Source: a virus
Strand: one strand, 5' to 3'
Virus record (IMG/VR): IMGVR_UViG_3300027746_000075
Coordinates: 1 to 29,369 of that record
DNA: 29,369 nt
Position numbers and translations under genes: made by a program. Positions 11,455 through 19,112 of the stretch are shown here, piece by piece. Position 1 is the stretch's first letter; every line of letters starts with the position of its first letter. Below the pieces are notes generated by a model. The model ran no database searches, was not told the origin of the DNA, and saw only the letters and a list, made by a program, of their open reading frames with translations.

Positions 11455-12162
11455 ATGCCTAAAAAGATAAAAGTTATTAGGCCTACATTCGAAGACTCTA
11501 TTGATATTATAGACTCAGAAATTAAAAAAAGAAAACATCGTTGGCATTTAACTGCGATTGCATGGATGGATTTTGAAGATGTTTCTCAACGATTACGTTT
11601 ACATATATATAAAAAATGGGAGAAATGGGACGAAGATCGTCCATTACGACCATGGTTAAATCAGGTTATTAATCACCAAATGACTAATATGCTGAGGAAT
11701 CACTATTCTAATTTCTCAAGGCCATGTTTAAAATGTCCGTTTAATACTGGTGATTACGGTTGCTCTATACATGGAACTCAAAATAATAGTTGTAAAGATT
11801 ATAAAAAATGGGAAAAAAGTAAAAAGTCTGCTTACGATGTGAAATTCCCGTTAAGTATTCATAGCCCAAATCATGAAAATCCCGAGACAACATTGGAGAG
11901 CATTTTACATGATACTGAAAATTATCTTAATATAGAAACTGTATTACCAGCATTTCATGAAATAATGAAAAAAAATTTAACTAATATTGAATGGAAAGTT
12001 TATGATTGTATGTTTTTACAAAATTTAGAAGAGTCAGACGTAGCTAAAAAAATGGGTTACAAATTGAGTTTGAAAGAGGGGCGACCAGCTTATCGTCAAA
12101 TCAGTAAAATCAAATCTAGAATTTTACAAAAAGCACGCGAATTAGTAAAGGAGGTAATATGA
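11455..12162 (+). CDS. Phage-encoded sigma70-family (ECF-like) factor
   Basis: In this 235-aa protein, residues 30-84 look like sigma region 2 (WMDFEDVSQRLRLHIYKKWE, then DRPLRPWLNQVINHQMTNML). Residues 176-231 look like region 4, with a helix-turn-helix (NIEWKVYDCMFLQNLEESDV, then AYRQISKIKSRILQKA). Between them is an unusual Cys/His cluster (Cys91, Cys94, Cys103, His106, Cys113) that could hold zinc. The middle linker replaces region 3, as in ECF factors. In large phages such proteins direct late transcription. The gene sits at the head of the packaging genes, and its stop overlaps the next start. Confidence 0.75.
   Translation: MPKKIKVIRPTFEDSIDIIDSEIKKRKHRWHLTAIAWMDFEDVSQRLRLHIYKKWEKWDEDRPLRPWLNQVINHQMTNMLRNHYSNFSRPCLKCPFNTGDYGCSIHGTQNNSCKDYKKWEKSKKSAYDVKFPLSIHSPNHENPETTLESILHDTENYLNIETVLPAFHEIMKKNLTNIEWKVYDCMFLQNLEESDVAKKMGYKLSLKEGRPAYRQISKIKSRILQKARELVKEVI
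12148..12154 (+). promoter_or_regulatory. Strong Shine-Dalgarno site for the gene at 12159
   Basis: AAGGAGG lies 4 nt before the ATG, inside the end of the sigma gene. It is the only near-perfect ribosome binding site I saw in the window. It supports a start that overlaps the sigma stop (ATATGA), and the host therefore probably retains anti-Shine-Dalgarno recognition. Confidence 0.75.
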
Positions 12163-13256
12163 GTGATTTGACTGAAGAACAGGGTAATAGAGTAAAAGAA
12201 ATTTTAAAGAAAAATCCAGAAGCAAGTATATCTGAAATTACTGTTTATGCATATGATGATCCAACTATGGATAGTCGTAGCAAAGAGGGACGTATAGTAA
12301 AAAAATTTCTATTAGATAATAAGATTGAATATAAAAATCGTTCGGTATTTACTCGTGACCGCATTGAGCTAACAAAAGAACATAAAGAATTCATAGAAAA
12401 TAATTATAAAAATCAACATTACTTAGATATGGCAAAAATCTTATTTAAAAATAATGATTTAACCCATTTAAATTTAGAAGCGCGAGAAGTAAATAAATAT
12501 GTTGAAATAATTCAAAAAAAAGATCCTACATACTTGGAAATGAATACTTATGTGCCAAAAGAACGCGTTAATCCACTAGGTGAGTATTTCCCACCGCGCA
12601 GATCTGATCAAACTTTATATAGAATTAATAGGTATTTAAATATAGGATGGGAATTAGAAAAATTAAAAGCCGTACAAATTAAACAAGTCGATACTTTACA
12701 AAGGTATTTAAATACTTTTAGTTTTTGTTATCAAATCAATACTTATAGGCGAGATGATGACAGAAAATTATTTGAAGATGCCTTTATTCGTTATACTTAT
12801 GATAAAGATGACTTGACTCAAGAGGAGTTGGACCAATTTATTGTATTATGCACAGAAGTAGTCACCGCTTCTACGATACTTCAACAGGTGGAGGACTTAC
12901 GTCAAACATTAAGGCAAGCTAGCGAAGAGGAAGAGGGGCGTAATATTAAAATGCAACTTAACGAGGCTATTAGTAATCTACAGACTGAGTATAACCAGTG
13001 CCGTGGGCGTCAAAACAAATTATATAAATCCCTTGTAGACGATAGATCTAAAAAGATACAAGAACGTAAACAGGAGAATGCAAGTATTTTAAATTTAGTT
13101 CAAGCGTGGAAGGACGAGGAACGTCGTAAAAGTATTATTCACCTAGCCGAAGCTCAGAAACAAAATCTTGAAGGTGAGGCTAGACGCTTGTCCTCTATGG
13201 ACGAATTAAAGGCAGTAATTCGAGGAATTGATATAGATGAAATGGTTCATAGCTAA
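12159..13256 (+). CDS. Hypothetical 365-aa coiled-coil protein, possible terminase small-subunit analogue
   Basis: The N-terminal part (about 1-60; EEQGNRVKEILKKNPEASIS, then EGRIVKKFLLDNKI) resembles a winged-helix or HTH unit. The C-terminal part (about 230-345) is long, charged and helical, with heptad-like Leu (for example LQQVEDLRQTLRQASEEEEG), and is probably a coiled coil. DNA-binding N-terminus plus coiled-coil oligomerisation and location two genes before TerL are features of small terminase subunits. The length is greater than usual (about 150-200) and no signature confirms this. It could also be a scaffold or replication protein. Confidence 0.55.
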   Translation: MSDLTEEQGNRVKEILKKNPEASISEITVYAYDDPTMDSRSKEGRIVKKFLLDNKIEYKNRSVFTRDRIELTKEHKEFIENNYKNQHYLDMAKILFKNNDLTHLNLEAREVNKYVEIIQKKDPTYLEMNTYVPKERVNPLGEYFPPRRSDQTLYRINRYLNIGWELEKLKAVQIKQVDTLQRYLNTFSFCYQINTYRRDDDRKLFEDAFIRYTYDKDDLTQEELDQFIVLCTEVVTASTILQQVEDLRQTLRQASEEEEGRNIKMQLNEAISNLQTEYNQCRGRQNKLYKSLVDDRSKKIQERKQENASILNLVQAWKDEERRKSIIHLAEAQKQNLEGEARRLSSMDELKAVIRGIDIDEMVHS

Positions 13257-13267
13257 TATAATTATAT

Positions 13268-14194
13268 ATGGATAAGAACACAATGTATTTAAAATGTAAG
13301 GTTTGCGGAAACGAGTTTATTTCCTTTGTAGATATAAAAGATCATTTAAAAAATTTTCATAAAGTATCTGCCAAAACTTATTTTGAATCTAATTGGAGGC
13401 GTATTGATCGTTTCAATGGTGAAAAATTAGAATACAAAACCTTTGATCAGTATATAACTTGCGATTTTAAAGATAAGAAGAATTATAAAAGCTGGTTAAA
13501 AACTTTATCTAAAGAGGAATGTGGGGATTATTTTAAACATAAATTATCGCAGTATTGTGATTTTAAATATTTAGAATATGTTCCCTCCCAAGTAGAATGT
13601 CAAACAATTAATTGTTTAATTCCAGCTAGTAGTATGGAGGGATTCTCTGGACTCACTTATAATCAAATTTGTGAATCAATAAAATTGAAAACAAGATTCG
13701 ATTATATTAAAAAAGATATCGCTTTAACTCCCATCGATCAAATTATCATAGATACACGCGAGCAAAAGCCTTTTAAATTTAAGGACAAAATTGTAATTGA
13801 TTCTAAATTAGAATACGGGGATTATTCTGTACATCCTAATAATAAATTAGCTGTAGAACGCAAAAGTCTTGTTGATTTGTTCGGTACTTTGAGCGGCGGG
13901 AGGGAGAGGTTTGAAAAAGAAATTCAACGCGCTAAAAAAATGAATGGTTATATTGTTGTCGTAGTCGAGTCTACTTTAAATAATATGATGTATCAGAAAC
14001 AAAAGTTCTCGAAGGCTTCTGGAGATTTTATTGCCCATAATATGCGCCAAATTTTAAGAAGTTATGATAATATACAATTTGTATTTTGTGACGGACGTGA
14101 AGACGCACGTAATAAAACCGTTCATATATTAGAAATGGATGAAATGGCTTTTAATATAGATTTACAATATTATTTTGACACAACATGGCACTAA
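13268..14194 (+). CDS. C2H2 zinc finger plus ERCC4-type nuclease
   Basis: The 308-aa protein has a C2H2-like finger at residues 10-31 (CKVCGNEF...HLKNFH), then a linker of about 120 residues. From about 158 it has an ERCC4 (XPF/Mus81-type) nuclease domain: IIIDTREQKPF (159-169), LEYGDYSV (181-188), AVERKSLVDLFGTL (195-208) and GRERFEKEI (211-219). The conserved D162, D185 and ERK at 197-199 are intact. ERCC4 nucleases cut branched or junction DNA. Immediately before TerL (10-nt overlap), it may resolve replication intermediates before packaging; this is inference. Confidence 0.85.
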   Translation: MDKNTMYLKCKVCGNEFISFVDIKDHLKNFHKVSAKTYFESNWRRIDRFNGEKLEYKTFDQYITCDFKDKKNYKSWLKTLSKEECGDYFKHKLSQYCDFKYLEYVPSQVECQTINCLIPASSMEGFSGLTYNQICESIKLKTRFDYIKKDIALTPIDQIIIDTREQKPFKFKDKIVIDSKLEYGDYSVHPNNKLAVERKSLVDLFGTLSGGRERFEKEIQRAKKMNGYIVVVVESTLNNMMYQKQKFSKASGDFIAHNMRQILRSYDNIQFVFCDGREDARNKTVHILEMDEMAFNIDLQYYFDTTWH

Positions 14195-16200
14195 TTGTAG
14201 GAAATCAAAAAAAATCTAAGCCATTAGCTAACGTTAATCAAGAGTTACTCGATTTAAAAGGAGACTTGACCGATGAAGAAGCGCGGATTAGCCTTGCCAA
14301 ATTTCTAAGATATAATCTTGGTTTTACTACAGAACTATCTTTAGGTTTAACATTAGAAGCTTATCAAGAATTAACACTCAATTCTTTTTTCAATAGAAAT
14401 TATTGCATGTTAATATGGGGTCGTGGTGGCGCAAAAAGTTTTTGCGCCGCTATTTATTGTATTCTTAAATGCATGCTAGAGCCTGGGACTAAAATACTTA
14501 TTGCGTCTATTAATTTTCGTACGAGTCGCCGCGTTTTCAATGAAATCGAAAAATTTCTAATGTCTCCAGAGGCAGCTCTCGCGCGACAGTGTTTTGGTTT
14601 GAAAAGCAAGCGTAATGACCAGTACGAATGGCAAATTAATGGCGGTAGTATTACAGCTATCCCGTTAACTGGGGAAAAAATCCGTGGTATTCGTGCTAAC
14701 GTGTTGATTCTAGACGAGTTTTTACTATTACCTCCAGATATTATTGATAATGTTCTTATACCCTTCCTAAGTTCCCCAAGAGATGTAGGTGAACGTATTC
14801 GTATTAGAAAATTAGAAGATGAGTTGCTTAAAAAAGGATTATTACATCCTGATAATAGGCACATATTTGAAAATACATCTCAAATGTTATGTTTGAGTTC
14901 GGCCAGTTATACTTTTGAGCATTTATTTCGCGTGCATCAACAGTGGTCTAGTTTAATAGAGACTCCAGATGAACAGGGATCAAAAGAAGGCGAACTTCCA
15001 GGAACATATTTTATTTCCCAATTAAGTTATGAAGCGCTACCGCCACATATGGTAGATCAAGGAGCAATTCAGGTAGCCCAAAGTGGGGGGAGTTCTCACC
15101 ACTCATTTCTTCGTGAATATTGCGCACGTTTTATTGACGGCGGAGATAGTTATTTCTCCCCCAAAAAGATGCATGTATGTACTATCCCAGACGGCGAATA
15201 TCCCACTACAAAAGTAGTCGGAGATAGTGACAAAAAATATATATTATCAATCGATCCGAACTTTAGCTCCTCTAAAAAGATGCATGTATGTACTATCCCA
15301 GACGGCGAATATCCCACTACAAAAGTAGTCGGAGATAGTGACAAAAAATATATATTATCAATCGATCCGAACTTTAGCTCCTCTAAAACTGCTGACTATT
15401 TTGCAATGAGTGTTATAGAGCTAGATGAAGAAAAAAAACAAGGTGTTCTTGTTCATGGCTATCAGGCAGCTGGATCTTCGCTACAAGACCATATTAAGTA
15501 TTTTTATTATTTATATAAAAACTTTAATATTAATTTAATTGTAATTGACCATGCTGGTGCAGATACTTTTATAGACGCAGTTAATAATTCTGAATACATG
15601 AAAGGTCTTAATCGTAAAATTGGTTTCATAGACTTTGATTCTGATAAAGAGAATGAGGATTATACTGCGATGGTAAAAGATTGCGCGCGTCAATATAATA
15701 AAGATTTTGGAACGATTTGTGTGAAACAATTTTTTACCTCGGCATTTTTGGGTAGAGCTAACTCCTATCTTCAAACTTGTATTGATCATAAAAAGATTTG
15801 GTTTTCCTCTCGTGCAAGCAATCATCCAGATATTGTTGAGAATATATTCTCAATGAATCTTCCGATGGAATATATTTACCCTAGAGGTATCGGTGAAAAA
15901 GCCGATAATGAATATGAAACAAAAAAATTAACAGTAAGAGAGTTTATAGAACAGCAGGATTTTATTATACAAGATACTAAAGATCAATGCGCAAACGTAG
16001 AGGTGAGTACTACTTCCAGAGGAACCCAAAGCTTTGATTTACCGTCACATTTAAGAAAATCAACTAGCATTAATAGGGCTAGAAAAGATAATTATACCAC
16101 TCTTATGTTGGGGAACTGGGGGGTTAAAATTTATTTTGATTTAATGGCTCCAGAGAATTTTATTAAAAAAAATGTACAATTCGTTGCTGAACTTATCTAA
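14185..16200 (+). CDS. terL: Terminase large subunit with internal tandem duplication
   Basis: The 671-aa protein is the packaging motor. Its ATPase domain has Walker A GRGGAKS (79-85) and Walker B VLILDE (173-178). The nuclease domain starts at KKYILSIDPNFSSSKTADYF, where Asp394 is the likely first metal ligand. A 37-aa block (327-363) is repeated exactly as residues 364-400, so a second copy of the SIDPNF strand occurs at Asp357. Removing one copy gives 634 aa, closer to the usual size. The start overlaps the ERCC4 gene by 10 nt. The identity is secure; whether the duplicated form is active is not. Confidence 0.9.
   Translation: MALIVGNQKKSKPLANVNQELLDLKGDLTDEEARISLAKFLRYNLGFTTELSLGLTLEAYQELTLNSFFNRNYCMLIWGRGGAKSFCAAIYCILKCMLEPGTKILIASINFRTSRRVFNEIEKFLMSPEAALARQCFGLKSKRNDQYEWQINGGSITAIPLTGEKIRGIRANVLILDEFLLLPPDIIDNVLIPFLSSPRDVGERIRIRKLEDELLKKGLLHPDNRHIFENTSQMLCLSSASYTFEHLFRVHQQWSSLIETPDEQGSKEGELPGTYFISQLSYEALPPHMVDQGAIQVAQSGGSSHHSFLREYCARFIDGGDSYFSPKKMHVCTIPDGEYPTTKVVGDSDKKYILSIDPNFSSSKKMHVCTIPDGEYPTTKVVGDSDKKYILSIDPNFSSSKTADYFAMSVIELDEEKKQGVLVHGYQAAGSSLQDHIKYFYYLYKNFNINLIVIDHAGADTFIDAVNNSEYMKGLNRKIGFIDFDSDKENEDYTAMVKDCARQYNKDFGTICVKQFFTSAFLGRANSYLQTCIDHKKIWFSSRASNHPDIVENIFSMNLPMEYIYPRGIGEKADNEYETKKLTVREFIEQQDFIIQDTKDQCANVEVSTTSRGTQSFDLPSHLRKSTSINRARKDNYTTLMLGNWGVKIYFDLMAPENFIKKNVQFVAELI
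15163..15388. repeat. Perfect 111-bp in-frame tandem duplication within terL
   Basis: Bases 15163-15277 are identical to 15274-15388 (offset 111). The copies share a 4-base AAAA at the junction, a microhomology typical of slippage or template switching. The unit encodes 37 residues starting KKMHVCTIPDGEYPTTKVVG. No substitutions separate the copies. Confidence 0.95.
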
Positions 16201-16214
16201 TAAATAAGATTTTG

Positions 16215-16222
16215 GTGTAATA
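16215..16222 (+). promoter_or_regulatory. GTGTAAW motif before the portal gene
   Basis: The sequence is GTGTAATA, 17 nt before the ATG at 16240, with ACTATTATAAT between. It lies in the only gap (39 nt) of the packaging block. Confidence 0.5.
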
Positions 16223-16239
16223 AACTATTATAATAAATT

Positions 16240-18198
16240 ATGGCGAGCACTAAAAATGTAAAATTCCCAGAGCCAGAGATGATTGAAGGTTCGGTAAAAT
16301 ATAATGATTCTATTGAAGTAAAGGCTAGCCGTGGAGACTCCACTTCTTCTGTTCGTAGGAATCGTTCTACAACTATTTCTAGAACTGATAAGTATTCTAA
16401 TATCGAAGGTGGCGTAATACCGTTCACTTATGGTGGTGGGCATGGTAGGTATAATTCTAATATTAGTATTCGTGACACTATTATTCTCTGTCAAAAGGCG
16501 TATTATAATTTTTCAATTTTTAGAAATACAATTGATTTAATGACAGAGTTTAGCTGTTCACCGATTTATTTTACTGGTGGAAACGAGCAATCTCGTAAGT
16601 TTTTCCAAGCATGGGGCGATAGAGTTAACCTGTGGAAATTACAGGATATGTTCTTTCGTGAATTTTATAGAAGTGGTAATGTATTTTTATATAAATTAAA
16701 TGCTGCTTTTACAAAGCAAGACATGCGCGTTATTTCGGATCTAATTACTACAGAGGCGCGCACGGGCGAAGTTCCTATTCGCTATATAGTTTTAAACCCC
16801 GCTGATATTCAAGCTATTGGATCGGCATCTTTTATTAGTCCAAAATATATTAAAATATTAAATGATTTTGAAATGCAAGTTTTAACTAACCCTACTTCTG
16901 AAGAAGATAAGGCATTATCAATGCGGGTTAAAAATATTAAGGACTTACAGGATAAAACTAATCTTAGTATGACTAATCAATATATGGTTTTTGAATTAGA
17001 GCCAGAAAGGTTTATTCCAGTATTTTATAAAAAGCAGGATTACGAACCATTTGCTATTCCGATGGGTTTCCCAGTTTTAGAGGACATTAACTGGAAGCAA
17101 GAGTTAAAGAACATGGATATGGCTATTAGTCGTACAATCCAGCAAACCGTACTGCTTGTCACGATGGGTAATGACGAAATCGGTATGCCGACAAAAGAAC
17201 AGATCGGAACACTCAGAAAAATATTTGAAAATGAGAGTGTTGGCCGTATTCTTGTTACAGATTATACTACTAATATTAAATTTATTATTCCAGAAATCGG
17301 ACAGATTCTTGATCCTAGAAAATATGAAGTTGTAGATCGTGATATTCGTTATGGTCTTAATAATGTACTTTTTGGTGAGGAAAAATACGCTAATACTAGT
17401 ACTAAAATAGAAGTATTTCTTTCGCGTTTAAAGCACGCGCGCGAGACTTTTATGAATGAGTTTTTAATTCCAGAAATGAAGAAAATCAGCAAGGATTTGG
17501 GTTTTAAAAATATTCCGACCCCAAGATTTAAAGATGCTGATTTTAAGAGCGATGCAACTTTAACTCGTACTTACTCTAGACTCATTGAACTTGGGGTATT
17601 AACTCCAGAAGAAGGTCTTACGGCAATTGATACTGGACGTTTACCACTTCCAGACGAAAGTATTAAATCTCAAAAAGAATTTATTAAATTACAGGACGAG
17701 GATGGGTTATATCGACCATTATTGAATAAACCCGCTGGAACTCCTGGAGGTCCACCTATGCCACCCAAACCTATCTCAGCACCAAACCCTGGAATTTCTG
17801 GACCCACGGGTCGGCCAGCGGGAACTGGCACTCCGCAAACAACTAAAACTCCTGGAAAAATCGGTATAAAAGCTAGTGAGAGTAAACCCCAAGTAAATGC
17901 CGACCTTGTTTCTAAAAATTTAATGAAATTTGATCAACTTGTAGAATCAGTCGGGACTTATTTAAAAGAAAAATATAGCAAAAAAAATCTTTCGAAAGAA
18001 CAGAAGGAAATTATTAAGACTGTAGCTGAAACTATAGCTACTAATGAAAACCCAAAAGATTGGTCGAATAAAATTGAAAATTATATTAACAAACCAGTAG
18101 AAATAACTGTAAATATGAATGAGATTCAAGGCATTGCTGAAGAATATGGTATAGATTATAAAACGGCAATTCTTCTTTACCACAGTAGAATTGAATAA
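16240..18198 (+). CDS. Portal protein
   Basis: The 652-aa protein directly follows TerL and has the character of a phage portal (connector) protein. It has a long alpha/beta core with FFREFYRSGNVFLYKLNAAF at about 133-155, RYIVLNPADIQAIG near 185, and a stem/wing part (LKHARETFMNEFLIPEMKKI near 405-425). A Pro/Gly-rich linker (GTPGGPPMPPKPISAPNPG and following, about 500-545) precedes a C-terminal helical domain (about 560-652) that many portals lack. Portals form the 12-mer ring through which DNA enters. Assignment rests on position, size and the core pattern; confidence is high but not absolute. Confidence 0.8.
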   Translation: MASTKNVKFPEPEMIEGSVKYNDSIEVKASRGDSTSSVRRNRSTTISRTDKYSNIEGGVIPFTYGGGHGRYNSNISIRDTIILCQKAYYNFSIFRNTIDLMTEFSCSPIYFTGGNEQSRKFFQAWGDRVNLWKLQDMFFREFYRSGNVFLYKLNAAFTKQDMRVISDLITTEARTGEVPIRYIVLNPADIQAIGSASFISPKYIKILNDFEMQVLTNPTSEEDKALSMRVKNIKDLQDKTNLSMTNQYMVFELEPERFIPVFYKKQDYEPFAIPMGFPVLEDINWKQELKNMDMAISRTIQQTVLLVTMGNDEIGMPTKEQIGTLRKIFENESVGRILVTDYTTNIKFIIPEIGQILDPRKYEVVDRDIRYGLNNVLFGEEKYANTSTKIEVFLSRLKHARETFMNEFLIPEMKKISKDLGFKNIPTPRFKDADFKSDATLTRTYSRLIELGVLTPEEGLTAIDTGRLPLPDESIKSQKEFIKLQDEDGLYRPLLNKPAGTPGGPPMPPKPISAPNPGISGPTGRPAGTGTPQTTKTPGKIGIKASESKPQVNADLVSKNLMKFDQLVESVGTYLKEKYSKKNLSKEQKEIIKTVAETIATNENPKDWSNKIENYINKPVEITVNMNEIQGIAEEYGIDYKTAILLYHSRIE

Positions 18199-18201
18199 AT
18201 T

Positions 18202-19110
18202 ATGAGTAAGAGTTTAATACGAAAAAATCAATTGCATCCAGATATCTCTGATTTAATCGGTGATTATGGTAGTAATTTTTTCGTAACTCCTAGTCAACTA
18301 AATTCTGGAGTTAATAGTATACAAAGTGTTTATATTACTGGATTTCAGAATGTATCTGGTGTTAAAAATTTTAATAATAGACCTACTTTTAGTGGTATAG
18401 GATTAGCTACTACAGGTGATATTATTTCGTCCTCAATTCAACCATTAAAAAATGGACAAGACGTCGTAACTTTCTTAAATGCTACCTATTTTCCATCTCA
18501 ATATGCTACTATAGGTTTAAGTATCCCGTCCACTCTATTAGAATTAGGTACAAGTTATTCAAATGTTCCATATGTAGTTACAGTGCAGCAAAATGAATCA
18601 ACTTCTATATCTAATTTATTATTAAAAAGTGGAAATAACACTGTAAGAACTATTACTACACCAATCGTCGGAACTACCACGTATACTATAACCCCAGAGT
18701 TATTATTAAAAAATACTTCCACTTTAACAGCATCATTAACAGTAAATAATAATGGATCTATTTCTAACCCTAGTAGTTCAGTAGAAGTTATTTTTGTAGC
18801 CCCCAGCTGGAAAGGGCAGGGAGCTAACGGACTTACTAATGGCGTACAAACAATGACAAAATATTTAAATACAAAAGCAAATAGAACATTTCGTTTTGAT
18901 ACCACAAATAATCATTTTTATTATGCATATCCAAGCGGATGGGGTCCATTATCTTCTATTATAGATCCAAACAATTTTCCTATTACCACTTCATTTTCAA
19001 GTACAACGGTTAATTTAATTTTAGCTGATAGCACGCCATATCCATATAGAATCTATCAATCAATTATTGCTTCTACAAATCCAAACTTTAATATAACGTT
19101 TAACTTTTAA
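18202..19110 (+). CDS. Virion fibre/baseplate protein, 302 aa
   Basis: Near residues 42-72 the protein has one diverged copy of the fibre module (VYITGFQNVSGVKNFNNRPT). Two Ig-like beta segments follow (VTVQQNESTSISNLLLKSGN). The C-terminal domain (about 205-302) contains WKGQGANGLT, RTFRFDTTNNHFYYAYPSGW and ends PYRIYQSIIAS...FNF; the same domain closes the 1003-aa neighbour. It follows the portal gene by 3 nt with no Shine-Dalgarno sequence. It is probably a structural component of the tail tip or neck; the precise place is unknown. Confidence 0.65.
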   Translation: MSKSLIRKNQLHPDISDLIGDYGSNFFVTPSQLNSGVNSIQSVYITGFQNVSGVKNFNNRPTFSGIGLATTGDIISSSIQPLKNGQDVVTFLNATYFPSQYATIGLSIPSTLLELGTSYSNVPYVVTVQQNESTSISNLLLKSGNNTVRTITTPIVGTTTYTITPELLLKNTSTLTASLTVNNNGSISNPSSSVEVIFVAPSWKGQGANGLTNGVQTMTKYLNTKANRTFRFDTTNNHFYYAYPSGWGPLSSIIDPNNFPITTSFSSTTVNLILADSTPYPYRIYQSIIASTNPNFNITFNF

Positions 19111-19112
19111 TT

